A stretch of 64,000 nt of DNA from an uncultured Saprospiraceae bacterium (GTDB lineage: Bacteria > Bacteroidota > Bacteroidia > Chitinophagales > Saprospiraceae): assembly GCA_937981555.1 (NCBI GenBank), contig CALJOK010000043.1, forward strand, positions 1-64,000. The letters are read 5' to 3'. Made by a program: the position numbers and the translations under genes. The notes beneath the pieces were generated by a model. The model was not told the origin of the DNA and did no database searches. It saw nothing but the letters and a program-made list of their open reading frames with translations. Shown here one piece after another: positions 18,754 to 26,965 of the stretch. How positions within the stretch are numbered: the first letter of the stretch is position 1; every line of letters begins with the position of its first letter.

Positions 18754-19269
18754 ATGAAAAATTTAAAAGTAATTATTATTGCAAGTTTGTTTTTTATAAC
18801 AATACAATCACATGCTCAGGAACTAAGTGTTCGACTACTCGGAAGTGTACACGGGATTTCAGAATTAGATCAAACTTATATGAGCCCAGGGCTAAGCATT
18901 GAAGGTAAAATGGGTAAGAAATTTACGGTAGGAATCGATGCTACTCATACTATAAAACAACCGATTAAAATGCTAACGGTCAATCCAAATGTGAAATTTT
19001 ATTTTAATGAAAGTTTCCAAGGATTTTTTATTGGAGTTGGAATGGCAACTTTTAGATTTAAAAATGAAGTAGTGAATGAATTGGATGATAATTTTTCACA
19101 AGGAGATGGTTCATTTACTCCTGGTGTTGGGGTAGAAGCAATGATTGGTATAAATACAGTATTACAAGATGATATTTCTATTGGCTTTAAAGTTGGAGCT
19201 GGCCAGTTAATGAGTCCTGATGATTCACTTCTTTTCAATGGAAATGTTTCTATTGGGTTTATGTTTTAA
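18754..19269 (+). CDS. Small outer-membrane beta-barrel protein
   Basis: The 171-residue product has a clear signal peptide (KNLKVIIIASLFFITIQSHAQ) and about 150 residues of alternating amphipathic strands, such as FTVGIDATHTI, FQGFFIGVGMATFRF, DISIGFKVGAGQL and the final VSIGFMF, ending in phenylalanine as outer-membrane barrels do. The size suggests an eight-stranded porin/OmpX-like barrel. Function is unknown. A TTG at 18526 extends the frame by 76 codons but would bury the signal peptide and the promoter, so ATG 18754 is used. Its upstream region carries a promoter and a possible LytTR operator, so it is a likely target of the divergent two-component system. Confidence 0.75.
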   Translation: MKNLKVIIIASLFFITIQSHAQELSVRLLGSVHGISELDQTYMSPGLSIEGKMGKKFTVGIDATHTIKQPIKMLTVNPNVKFYFNESFQGFFIGVGMATFRFKNEVVNELDDNFSQGDGSFTPGVGVEAMIGINTVLQDDISIGFKVGAGQLMSPDDSLLFNGNVSIGFMF

Positions 19270-19281
19270 TAAAAAGAATTC

Positions 19282-19299
19282 CCCGATGCTTGCGTCGGG
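19282..19299. repeat. GCTTGC-loop hairpin after the barrel gene
   Basis: CCCGA...TCGGG stem closing on a TGCTTGCG centre, 12 bases after the stop. It has the same style as the hairpin at 19482-19502 and may be a dispersed small palindrome used as a terminator. Confidence 0.5.
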
Positions 19300-19335
19300 T
19301 GCAGAGAACAAAAGAATAGAAATTAGGTACTAGTA

Positions 19336-19439
19336 TTTTAGACGCTGACTTTTTAAGACTTTATGATGTTTTTTTTGCTAGCAAAAAATGGCTAGGATAG
19401 TGGTAAAAATAAAAGATCATAAAAAGTCAACGTCTAAAA
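19336..19439. repeat. 104-bp inverted-repeat element
   Basis: The left arm (19336-19355, TTTTAGACGCTGACTTTTTA) and the right arm (19420-19439) are inverted copies matching at 19 of 20 positions, with a 64-base centre containing no gene. Size and structure resemble a MITE-like or palindromic element. It lies between convergent genes. Confidence 0.5.
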
Positions 19440-19481
19440 AAACATTAAGCGGTATCTTCTTTCTCAGCTGAAATTTTAATT

Positions 19482-19502
19482 CCTCGTCAGCTTGCTGCGA
19501 GG
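19482..19502 (-). terminator. Hairpin at the end of the LRR gene
   Basis: CCTCG-T-CAGC-TT-GCTG-CGAGG forms a 9-bp interrupted stem immediately after the LRR gene stop. It has no long T-tract on the minus strand, so termination is only probable. Confidence 0.45.
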
Positions 19503-19506
19503 TAGT

Positions 19507-22500
19507 TTAATGAATTATAAATTTTCCTTCATTAACATATTTATTTTCAATAGTTAATTTATAGAAATATATTCCACTAGTGAGATCCCTTTTAGTTATT
19601 TCAAATTCATGATTATAAAAGTTGGTTTCTAACACTTTTTTTCCCATCAAATCATATACTTCAAAAACTCCAAAACGAACCGCTAGATTCTTAATTTGTA
19701 TAGTTGCTTTTGTCGAAAAAGGATTAGGAGTAATTAAGACAGTTGCATGATCAAATGCAACAAAATTATTTTTTAATGGATTTACCAAAATATTGACACT
19801 AACAATACTATCACATCCAAATTGATCAATATAATTTTCTATTAGGGTAGTGTCTACTACATATAAAATATCATTGTATAAATCTCCAAGGGGAATTATG
19901 GTATCGATTGATGTTTGCAAGCTAGGAATAATTTCAATATTGATATTATGTACCGTTTCCACAACACCAAAACTTGTAGTATCTCCAAGAGTGGTATTTT
20001 GAGTATAAACAACTCCCTCATAGTTTTCTCCTTCGCAAAGGATTACATATTCGTTTGTGAAGAAAGTATGAGTCCCAATTTTATGATGTGTTGCATTGGT
20101 AATGATCGCTTCATTAAAGTCGAAATAAATAGCTGCTGAATTTAGAAATTCAGAACCTGCAGGTAAATCTGGATTTTGTCTAATACTAAAAGAAACAAAT
20201 CCATTGGAAGCAAGTTGGTTTATATTGCTATCAGGTAGCATAATATTTTCAAATGTGAATTGAATTATATTTCCATTGAATACTTCCATATGATAGGGAT
20301 GGCTAGAGGCTCCTAATTCAATCGAAGTGGCATTTAAATTTTCGGGGAGCGTATCTAAAATGACTACTAGAAAAGCAGTATCGTTTCCAGTATTTTGAAA
20401 TCGGATATTATAATCAAGACGAGAATTAGCTTCAATAAAATGTTCATCTCCACACCCTAATGGGAAACCTCGTTTATCATTAGGGTCATAGCTCCCAGTA
20501 ATTTCTTTGCAAAAACGTTCAAAAGCATGGGCGTAATCTTCCGTCGGAAATTGAAGAAAGTATCCTGTAGAAAAGAATTCATTTCCATCTTTACAACCTT
20601 CAACAGTTACCCCAGGAGAAGTAATCAATGGATGTTCTGATACTTGATCTGTTTCTAGTCGATAAGTGTATCCATCTTTTGGGAAATATAAATTAAAAAC
20701 CTCATTAGCTAATAACTGAAAAGAACCCTCTTCAAAAGGAACAGCATCTCGAAACACTCGGTAACTTGAAGGCAAAGTCATATTTCCCGTTCCTTTATTT
20801 TCAATTGAAAAATTTACCTCTGTAGGATTGCACTCTCCTTTTACAAAGATATCTGCTTTGGACCAAGACTGGGAAGGATTGGTACAAATTGTATCAGGAA
20901 AAATATTAGCAGTTATACATAATGTTTGACCGGTTACTGCATCACAATCTACAAATGCTTCAAAAGTAAAACTTCCACAATCACCATAAGCCACATCACC
21001 CAATTCAAAAATTAATATATTATCACCATCATTAGTAAAGGGTAATGAAGAATTGGTAATATTTAGAAATGGATGTAAATATATTGTTACAAAAGCATCA
21101 GTTGCATCTATAGTACCTTCATTACAATAGTCGATCACATAATTTGTTTCTGTACATCTTCTAATTGGGGTAGAGTTTATACCAACATTCATCAATGGGC
21201 AATCTATTAAGGCTTGCGCAATTAAATCTAATTGGATAGTATCATAGGAAGAATCAATAAGGTAAGCTTGGTTATTAGAACAAGTATTCCACAATTCATT
21301 AGGAGAAATAAGGCTTAGAGAAAATTCACCGGTATCTACATTTAATATATAATTTCCGTTATGGTCAGAAAAAGTGATTTTTTCATATTCAGCAGAAGTA
21401 GCTTTAATTTTCCAACCTTCAAGAGTTGGCTCACCAAGATTTGGTAAACAAAAATCCTCTTCGTCTCTAATTATACTTCCAGTAAAAGTACTGAACCCAC
21501 AATAGTCGGTAAATGAATCGGTAGGATTATTACAGCCTTCCATATTATTGTTGATAGAAATAGGTTTGTTAGCCAATAAATGACGACAAATATAATTAAC
21601 ATGGCAAGTAGCTAATAATGGATTACCAGTTACTGCTATACTATTTTCGATGGTTGTCAGTTGATCCATTCCATCAATGTTTTGGATAACATCATTATTT
21701 AGGATTCTAAAACTTTGCCCGATCGTTTCTAAGTTTCTAAAACCATTGATCTTGTGTAATACATCATTATTATTTATAGTAATGTGACCACCAACAAAAT
21801 TTAATTTATTGAGGCCTCGAATATCATTCATAGAAGGATTGTTTTGAATGGACAGACTTCCTCCTACATGGTTTAGATTCCTTAATAATTTTAAATTTTT
21901 TAAAGCATCATTTTCATTAAGATTAAAATCTCCACCTACGGTTTCCAGTAAATGCAAGCCATTTAAATTTATCAGAGATTTATTTTCGCAAATTTTTAGT
22001 TCCTCTGGAATATGGGTGATTTTATTTAAACCAACTAAATTTTTGAGACTATCGTTATTTGAAATAGTGAGACTGGTTCCTATGGTGGCTAGATTTTGTA
22101 ATTCGTTTAAATCGTTTAAGGTTTGGTTATTCTCAATGTATAAATATTGATCAAGTGCAGTTAGATTTTCCAAACCAGTAAGGCTTTCAAGTGCATCATT
22201 ATTTCCTATATAAATTCCTCCTGCTTCAGTCAATTCGGATAATTGGGAAATATCGGACAACAACTCATTGTCGAATATGGATAAAATTTCAATAGAATTA
22301 TAGTTGGTAAAACCTGATAGAGAGGTCAATGAATTGTTATCAAAAATATTAAATCGACCTGTAATACTAGTCGAGCCATTTAACCCATTTAGATTAGTAA
22401 GATTTTCATTATCATTAATCCAAAAGTAAAGTACCTCTTCCAAACCACCTAAACCAGTTAAATCTTCCAGAGCATCACTTCGGGTAATATGAAAACTACT

Positions 22501-23514
22501 TCCCACCTCTTTTAAATTGGACAATGCTGAAAGATCAGTTAGTGTATGGTTATCTTTCATCAAAAAATTAAAACCAACCTTCTTTAAATTATTTAATCCG
22601 TTCAGAGATTCTAAGACTGAATTCTTTGTAAAGCCAATAGTAGTTACGGAATCTAAACTCTCTAATCCGGTCAAACTAGTTAACTGGGAATTGTAAAATG
22701 ATATACCATCAGCATAATGTAAATTGTCTAATCCAGTTAAATCTTCCAGTATCGGGTTGCCATCATCTGATGTTGCACTAATAGATCCGAATGCAATGGC
22801 TCCTGCCGTCTCTAAATTGTTTAATCCTTGGAGAGTAGAAAGACTATCATTGTTTTTTATAGAGAGGCCTTCAATACTAGTTAGTCCTTCCAATCCGATT
22901 AGGTTTTTTAATCTGCCTGCATACAAAATGGAAAGTGTATGAACGTCAGTCAAATTGGATAAAGCTTGAATGTTTTCTAATTTACTATTTCTTTCAATCA
23001 AGAATTCATCACTAACACTAGTCAGTCCTTCCAAGCCAGTTAAGCTTACTAAATTATAGTTTTCATAAATTTCTAAAACGGTTGCACTCGACAAATTTTG
23101 TAATCCATCCAAATTTTGTAAATCATAATTATGAGCAATCCGAACAAATGAACCACCCGCAGTATGAAGATTATTAAGTCCTGTCAAATCTATCAAGTTT
23201 GCATTCTTCTGAATGATGATCACACCAGTCACTTCTTCCAAACCCATCAAACCTGAAATATCTGAAATATCACAGGAATTTCCGACACCGCTATTTTTAC
23301 CAATAACTAAAGACCCTTCGATTTTTGTGCAGCCTCCCCATTGTGCTACCCAATCATCTACTTCTGCTTGAGTTGCCAAATTTACACTCCCGATTGGGCA
23401 ATTAAAATTATTTCCCTCTGGATGGTTATAATCTTTAGCTGAATAATAAAAACCAAAATTTAAGATGAGAACAGGTAGGAGAAGGAGGAGGTAAATAGAT
23501 TGTTTAGATTTCAT
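19507..23514 (-). CDS. Giant leucine-rich-repeat protein with T9SS sorting domain
   Basis: The 1335-residue protein has a signal-type N-terminus (SIYLLLLLPVLILNFGFYYS). Residues about 60-640 are more than 20 irregular leucine-rich repeats of about 23-24 residues with the pattern L-x-x-L-x-G-L-x-x-L (for example LIDLTGLNNLHTAGG, LVSLTGLEGLTSVSD), probably a solenoid for surface recognition. Residues about 1030-1190 match the conserved domain often placed before T9SS tails (YDPNDKRGFPLGCGDE, YNIRFQNTGNDTAFLV, AAIYFDFNEAI). The last 75 residues form a type A T9SS C-terminal domain: ITPNPFSTKATIQI, FEVYDLMGKKVLE, LTSGIYFYKLTIEN. It should be secreted and attached to the cell surface. It stands alone between intergenic repeats. 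Confidence 0.9.
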   Translation of the reverse strand: MKSKQSIYLLLLLPVLILNFGFYYSAKDYNHPEGNNFNCPIGSVNLATQAEVDDWVAQWGGCTKIEGSLVIGKNSGVGNSCDISDISGLMGLEEVTGVIIIQKNANLIDLTGLNNLHTAGGSFVRIAHNYDLQNLDGLQNLSSATVLEIYENYNLVSLTGLEGLTSVSDEFLIERNSKLENIQALSNLTDVHTLSILYAGRLKNLIGLEGLTSIEGLSIKNNDSLSTLQGLNNLETAGAIAFGSISATSDDGNPILEDLTGLDNLHYADGISFYNSQLTSLTGLESLDSVTTIGFTKNSVLESLNGLNNLKKVGFNFLMKDNHTLTDLSALSNLKEVGSSFHITRSDALEDLTGLGGLEEVLYFWINDNENLTNLNGLNGSTSITGRFNIFDNNSLTSLSGFTNYNSIEILSIFDNELLSDISQLSELTEAGGIYIGNNDALESLTGLENLTALDQYLYIENNQTLNDLNELQNLATIGTSLTISNNDSLKNLVGLNKITHIPEELKICENKSLINLNGLHLLETVGGDFNLNENDALKNLKLLRNLNHVGGSLSIQNNPSMNDIRGLNKLNFVGGHITINNNDVLHKINGFRNLETIGQSFRILNNDVIQNIDGMDQLTTIENSIAVTGNPLLATCHVNYICRHLLANKPISINNNMEGCNNPTDSFTDYCGFSTFTGSIIRDEEDFCLPNLGEPTLEGWKIKATSAEYEKITFSDHNGNYILNVDTGEFSLSLISPNELWNTCSNNQAYLIDSSYDTIQLDLIAQALIDCPLMNVGINSTPIRRCTETNYVIDYCNEGTIDATDAFVTIYLHPFLNITNSSLPFTNDGDNILIFELGDVAYGDCGSFTFEAFVDCDAVTGQTLCITANIFPDTICTNPSQSWSKADIFVKGECNPTEVNFSIENKGTGNMTLPSSYRVFRDAVPFEEGSFQLLANEVFNLYFPKDGYTYRLETDQVSEHPLITSPGVTVEGCKDGNEFFSTGYFLQFPTEDYAHAFERFCKEITGSYDPNDKRGFPLGCGDEHFIEANSRLDYNIRFQNTGNDTAFLVVILDTLPENLNATSIELGASSHPYHMEVFNGNIIQFTFENIMLPDSNINQLASNGFVSFSIRQNPDLPAGSEFLNSAAIYFDFNEAIITNATHHKIGTHTFFTNEYVILCEGENYEGVVYTQNTTLGDTTSFGVVETVHNINIEIIPSLQTSIDTIIPLGDLYNDILYVVDTTLIENYIDQFGCDSIVSVNILVNPLKNNFVAFDHATVLITPNPFSTKATIQIKNLAVRFGVFEVYDLMGKKVLETNFYNHEFEITKRDLTSGIYFYKLTIENKYVNEGKFIIH

Positions 23515-23860
23515 TTCGTTATTTTTGTTGTTTAGTTAAAGGAAGTTTTTTAGAATGATTTTTTTTCTTGATCATCTAATCGATTAAAAAAACTTCCATC
23601 TTCCAAATATAAAAAATAATTAAGGAAAATAAACTACTACGGTAGAATTCAACATCAAGCGTTTCTATGTTGAGTAGGTAAGAGTCCAATACCATTAAAT
23701 TAAGGAAAGCGATGATGATTTTTTTGGGAAACGTACCGCTGAGTTCACCGCTCCATCTCCAAGAAAATAATAGAGTACAGGCGAATTTACTCGCCTTTCT
23801 GATAGGCGAATGAATTCGCTTTTACTCTAGCCAACCGCTCGCTAACACTACCCAAAATTT
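23515..23860. other. Gene-free region with structured repeats
   Basis: This 346-base stretch between the LRR gene and the secG terminator has no credible coding frame. It holds CAAATATA (23604-23611; TATATTTG on the minus strand, a possible -7 box of the LRR gene). It also has an inverted pair TCAACAT/ATGTTGA (23649-23673) and a multi-stem element at 23771-23829. Confidence 0.5.
23771..23829. repeat. Multi-stem palindromic element
   Basis: The outer arms TAGAGTA and TACTCTA enclose GGCGA/TCGCC and GCGAAT/ATTCGC stems, allowing alternative foldings. No gene explains it. It may be a dispersed intergenic repeat. Confidence 0.4.
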
Positions 23861-23902
23861 AAAAAAAAACGGATGTGTCATTACAACACATCCGTTTTTT
23901 TT
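23861..23902. terminator. Bidirectional terminator after secG
   Basis: Perfect 10-bp stem ACGGATGTGT/ACACATCCGT (23869-23878 with 23886-23895) with A- and T-tracts on both sides, 17 bases past the secG stop. Confidence 0.9.
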
Positions 23903-23919
23903 ATAGAATGGAAATTTAA

Positions 23920-24186
23920 CTATCCTGCTGATTCCAAACCAGAAGAAACTGGTCCACCACCACCTGCAACAATTGCAGCAATGATACAAAGAACGAACAA
24001 AGCGACAGCTAAGCCCCAAGTTAATTTCTCAACAAAATCGGTAGATTTAGCTGCTCCAAAGATTTGGTTAGAAGCGTTTCCACCAAAAGTTGCATCAACT
24101 CCTCCTCCTTTCGGATTCTGGATTAATACTACTCCCATAAGCATAATACAAACAAGAGCGGTTAATACTGTAATACCTGATAACAT
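23920..24186 (-). CDS. secG: Protein-export translocase subunit SecG
   Basis: The 88-residue protein has the SecG two-helix layout. The first helix ITVLTALVCIMLMGVVLIQ is followed by the cytoplasmic loop NPKGGGVDATFGGNASNQIFG, the family hallmark, then DFVEKLTWGLAVALFVLCII and a short Gly-rich tail. It joins SecYE in the inner membrane and helps SecA-driven export. It is 6 bases downstream of the acidic/lysine-rich unknown gene, in the order lptE - unknown - secG, which I recall as common in Bacteroidota (though there often followed by groES-groEL, which here lie 8 kb away). Confidence 0.93.
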   Translation of the reverse strand: MLSGITVLTALVCIMLMGVVLIQNPKGGGVDATFGGNASNQIFGAAKSTDFVEKLTWGLAVALFVLCIIAAIVAGGGGPVSSGLESAG

Positions 24187-24192
24187 ATTGAA

Positions 24193-25626
24193 TTATTTTT
24201 TAAGTTTCGCAATTTTTTTTGCAAAGAAACTGCTTTTTTTAGGAAAAATCAAACTTAATCGTTTATACATCTGAATTGCTTTTTTGTGGCTGCCTTGTTT
24301 GGCCAGTAATTTTGCCAAAGTTTCTGATACGACATCATCACTTTGTTGAACACTTTTATTGGCTTCAGCTACCACTTTAGCTTTTTTCTTTTTGGTCTCT
24401 TTCTTTTCTTTTTTCTCTTTCTTCTCTTTCTTTGCCTTTTTCTTCATTTTTATTTTGGACATGAGTTTCTTCTTTTTCTTTTTCTTTTTAGATTTTTTCT
24501 TTTTGATGAACATCAATTCTACTTCTTCCTCGATTGCTTCATCAATCGCATTTGCCAACTCCTTTTCTTCTTCTACTTCTTCGATAAATCCAGCAGGTGG
24601 GTGAAATTCATCCAAGTAACTTTTAAACGAAGTTTTAGGTGTAGGGGCAGATGCTTCCAAAGGTTGTACGGAATCTTCACTTTTTGTTTCCTCTTTTGAA
24701 TCTAAATATCCTAAATCTTCATCAATTAACTCCTCCTCCTCCGATTGATTGGCCTTTTGCATTAAGGCATCCATTTCTTTATCCGTTTTGTTAGTTATTT
24801 CAAAAAGAACTTCTTTCCCAAACCTTGTGGTTTCTTTAATTGGGGTCAAATCTTTAAAGTCATTTTCGATAGGAGTGGGAGGAGACTCTAGCTCATCCTC
24901 TAGGTTGATTATATTTTCAGAAGTCAAAGAAATGATTTTGCCTTCTTGTTTTGAATCGTTTTCTTTTCCCACAAGTTGATCAATGACCGATTTACTTTTT
25001 TTAGGTTTCTTCATGTAGGAGATCAAGTCTGGCTCATCTGAAAGATTATCTGCGACTTCATCTGCTGTTGAATCTTCAGGAAGAGAAGAGGTAGGAATTT
25101 CCGAGTCAGATGATTTTTTTAATTCTAATTCACCATCAACTTCTTCCTCGTCGTCGTCATCTATATTATCATCAGATATTTCATTGATTGCTTCTTGTGG
25201 AATGTTCGATTCAACTAATGAGGAGGTAGATTCAACTCCAAGGTTAGATAATTCTAAAGCATCCTCTTGAGGGTTAATCTCTTCTAGGTTCGCTACAAGA
25301 GACAACTCATTCTTCTCTTCACCATCAGTTGAAAGATCTTTTAATTCTAAAAAATCCTCATTTAATACGAAGCTTTCAGCACTCTCCTCATTTTCTTTTT
25401 GGTGAACTAGTTGGTATAAATAACTTCGATCAACGTGGTAGGTAGCCGCAAGTGCTAAATCATTTTGATACTCTTCTGAGTTGTCAAGTTGACTTTTGGT
25501 TAGTAATAAATATCTTAGGTTTTGACAGTACGGATATTGCACTACCAAGCTCTTTAATTCTTGATAAGACACTCGATACAAGTGTCCTGGGTTTTTTAAA
25601 TAATATGAAAAATTCTCCGCTGTCAT
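24193..25626 (-). CDS. Acidic/lysine-rich protein of unknown function between lptE and secG
   Basis: The 477-residue cytosolic protein has three parts. The N-terminus (about 1-80) is a helical domain with FSYYLKNPGHLYRVSYQEL and VQYPYCQNLRYLLLTKS, a pattern I know from uncharacterised Bacteroidota proteins at this locus. The middle (about 85-375) is acidic low-complexity sequence. It is followed by a lysine block at about 375-420 in which most residues are Lys or Glu. The C-terminus (about 425-477) has one TPR-like helix pair, ETLAKLLAKQGSHKKAIQMY. It is not recognised functionally. It lies 6 bases upstream of secG, so the two are probably cotranscribed; a scaffold role at the membrane is speculation. 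Confidence 0.75.
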   Translation of the reverse strand: MTAENFSYYLKNPGHLYRVSYQELKSLVVQYPYCQNLRYLLLTKSQLDNSEEYQNDLALAATYHVDRSYLYQLVHQKENEESAESFVLNEDFLELKDLSTDGEEKNELSLVANLEEINPQEDALELSNLGVESTSSLVESNIPQEAINEISDDNIDDDDEEEVDGELELKKSSDSEIPTSSLPEDSTADEVADNLSDEPDLISYMKKPKKSKSVIDQLVGKENDSKQEGKIISLTSENIINLEDELESPPTPIENDFKDLTPIKETTRFGKEVLFEITNKTDKEMDALMQKANQSEEEELIDEDLGYLDSKEETKSEDSVQPLEASAPTPKTSFKSYLDEFHPPAGFIEEVEEEKELANAIDEAIEEEVELMFIKKKKSKKKKKKKKLMSKIKMKKKAKKEKKEKKEKKETKKKKAKVVAEANKSVQQSDDVVSETLAKLLAKQGSHKKAIQMYKRLSLIFPKKSSFFAKKIAKLKK

Positions 25627-25687
25627 TGAATGTTTTTTTCTACTAGTCTGCTAATCTTTTGCTCTTCAATGTATGTTTATTCAAACT

Positions 25688-25695
25688 CAAAGATA
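25688..25695 (-). promoter_or_regulatory. Candidate -7 box before the acidic/lysine-rich gene
   Basis: TATCTTTG on the minus strand matches TAnnTTTG 62 bases before the start codon. No clear -33 TTG accompanies it. Confidence 0.3.
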
Positions 25696-25773
25696 AATAA
25701 AAAGTTGTTAAGAAAACAGTTGTTAATATTTATATATGATTAAGTTTTTTTATTGTCTACTGACGAAATAATT

Positions 25774-26283
25774 CTACCAATCATTAAATGCTTTATTAAA
25801 AATTTTCTCAATCATCTCCTCTTGAATCGCATCAATTAAATCATCTTGCACATCAATAAGATTGACACTACTTCCAAAATCAGAGAATGATCTAAAGTTC
25901 TCTTTCCAATTTTTTTTCTCATCCAAATGATAAATATACTCTACAGAAAGAGTAATGGTCAAACGGTTAAATGCAGTCGTTTCACCTGCTTGAGGTGCTT
26001 CCGAACTCACATAATAATCGGTAACTACCCCCTTGAATTCAATGTCAGGATCGGTTTCAGTTTGATTTAAATTGGATTCTGCTCGGATTTTATCTTTGAG
26101 CGCTTCCGATAAAGTTTGACCTAAAGTGGGAATTGCATTGCTTGATCTAACATCAAATCTTTCTACAAAATAAGAATCCACTTCAGCTGGAATACTAGTT
26201 CCTTTAAAAGAGTAAAAGAAGCAGCCCGAAAATGAAATCGAGACTCCGATAAGAATAAGAAGTATTAGAAATTTATTATTCAT
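25774..26283 (-). CDS. lptE: LPS-assembly lipoprotein LptE-like
   Basis: The 169-residue lipoprotein has the signal NNKFLILLILIGVSISFSGC (lipobox F-S-G-C). The mature start FFYSFKGTSIPAEVDSYFVE and the later NAIPTLGQTLSEALKDKI, FNRLTITLSVEYIYHLDEKK and MIEKIFNKAFNDW match the Bacteroidota LptE-like family (order of strands and helices, length about 170). LptE plugs the LptD barrel and helps insert lipopolysaccharide in the outer membrane. A GTG at 26307 would add eight residues before the signal, so ATG 26283 is used. It lies 147 bases upstream of the next gene on the same strand. Confidence 0.85.
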   Translation of the reverse strand: MNNKFLILLILIGVSISFSGCFFYSFKGTSIPAEVDSYFVERFDVRSSNAIPTLGQTLSEALKDKIRAESNLNQTETDPDIEFKGVVTDYYVSSEAPQAGETTAFNRLTITLSVEYIYHLDEKKNWKENFRSFSDFGSSVNLIDVQDDLIDAIQEEMIEKIFNKAFNDW

Positions 26284-26309
26284 GATTTTGGTTTGATAGT
26301 TCACCACAC

Positions 26310-26359
26310 ATTACACGGATTTGTTCGCAAAAAAAAGAACCTGTGAAAATCCGTGTAAT
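26310..26359. repeat. 50-bp inverted repeat upstream of lptE
   Basis: ATTACACGGATTT (26310-26322) pairs perfectly with AAATCCGTGTAAT (26347-26359) around a 24-base loop. The motif ATCCGTGTAATCTGT is reminiscent of dispersed palindromic repeats I have seen in Bacteroidota. It separates lptE from the ferredoxin gene. Confidence 0.5.
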
Positions 26360-26446
26360 CTGTAGTGAGAAAAATAAGATCATAGTTTCGAGCATAAAAA
26401 CGAAAAAAATCAACTTCTCGTTGTTAAAAATTAAGTTAAAATACGG

Positions 26447-26490
26447 CAAAAAAAAACTGATAGCATGTTAAATACTATCAGTTTTTTTTT
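26447..26490 (-). terminator. Bidirectional-looking terminator of the ferredoxin gene
   Basis: ACTGATAG (26456-26463) pairs with CTATCAGT (26475-26482), with A- and T-tracts on both sides, about 20 bases past the ferredoxin stop. Confidence 0.85.
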
Positions 26491-26510
26491 CAAAAAGTTA
26501 AAATCCGGAA

Positions 26511-26858
26511 TTAAGCATGCAAAGTAGCTTGTCGAGCCAAAAGAACTTCTTCCGTTTCTTCTCGATCAGGATCAGGAACACAACAATCTACCGGACAAAC
26601 CGCCGCGCATTGAGGTTCTTCGTGAAAACCCATGCATTCCGTACATTTGTCAGGTGTGATAAAATAGTAATCTTCTTCGACAGGTGCATTTGAATCATCC
26701 GCCGCTACTTCTTTACCACCTTCGAGTGTATATTTTCCAGTTATGGTCGTTCCTTCCGAAATGGTCCATTCCACGCCTCCTTCATAAATTGCATTGTTTG
26801 GACACTCCGGTTCGCAAGCACCACAATTAATACATTCATCAGTAATTATAATTGCCAT
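26511..26858 (-). CDS. 2[4Fe-4S] ferredoxin
   Basis: The 115-residue protein has two cluster-binding sites. The first has Cys9, Cys12, Cys15 and Cys19 in [18 protein letters not shown]; the second has [19 protein letters not shown], the CxxC-x8-CxxxC spacing seen in Alvin-type ferredoxins with an inserted loop. An extended loop of about 40 acidic residues lies between the two sites. It carries electrons at low potential in the cytosol; the partner enzyme is unknown. A promoter candidate with both boxes lies at 26926-26956. Confidence 0.93.
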   Translation of the reverse strand: MAIIITDECINCGACEPECPNNAIYEGGVEWTISEGTTITGKYTLEGGKEVAADDSNAPVEEDYYFITPDKCTECMGFHEEPQCAAVCPVDCCVPDPDREETEEVLLARQATLHA

Positions 26859-26925
26859 TATTTATTTTATTATTGTAAAAAATTAGGATCGACTTGTTTT
26901 AATGGTCAATCGTCTATTAAAACGG

Positions 26926-26956
26926 CAAAAATATCAGAAAGTTTAATCAAATACAA
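26926..26956 (-). promoter_or_regulatory. Bacteroidota-type promoter of the ferredoxin gene
   Basis: Read on the minus strand: TTG (26956-26954), 20 bases, then TATTTTTG (26933-26926), a full match to TTG-N(17-23)-TAnnTTTG, 68 bases before the start codon. Confidence 0.55.
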
Positions 26957-26965
26957 ATCGAATTA

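Noticed and set aside
21600-23300. Periodic about 70-base similarity that could be read as a repeat array
   Set aside because: The period matches the leucine-rich repeat unit of 23-24 codons in the T9SS protein, so it is coding.
24343-24699. Phe/Leu-rich plus-strand open frame resembling a membrane protein
   Set aside because: It is the antisense reading of the lysine- and glutamate-rich codons of the minus-strand gene (AAA/GAA reads as TTT/TTC), so its hydrophobicity is an artefact.
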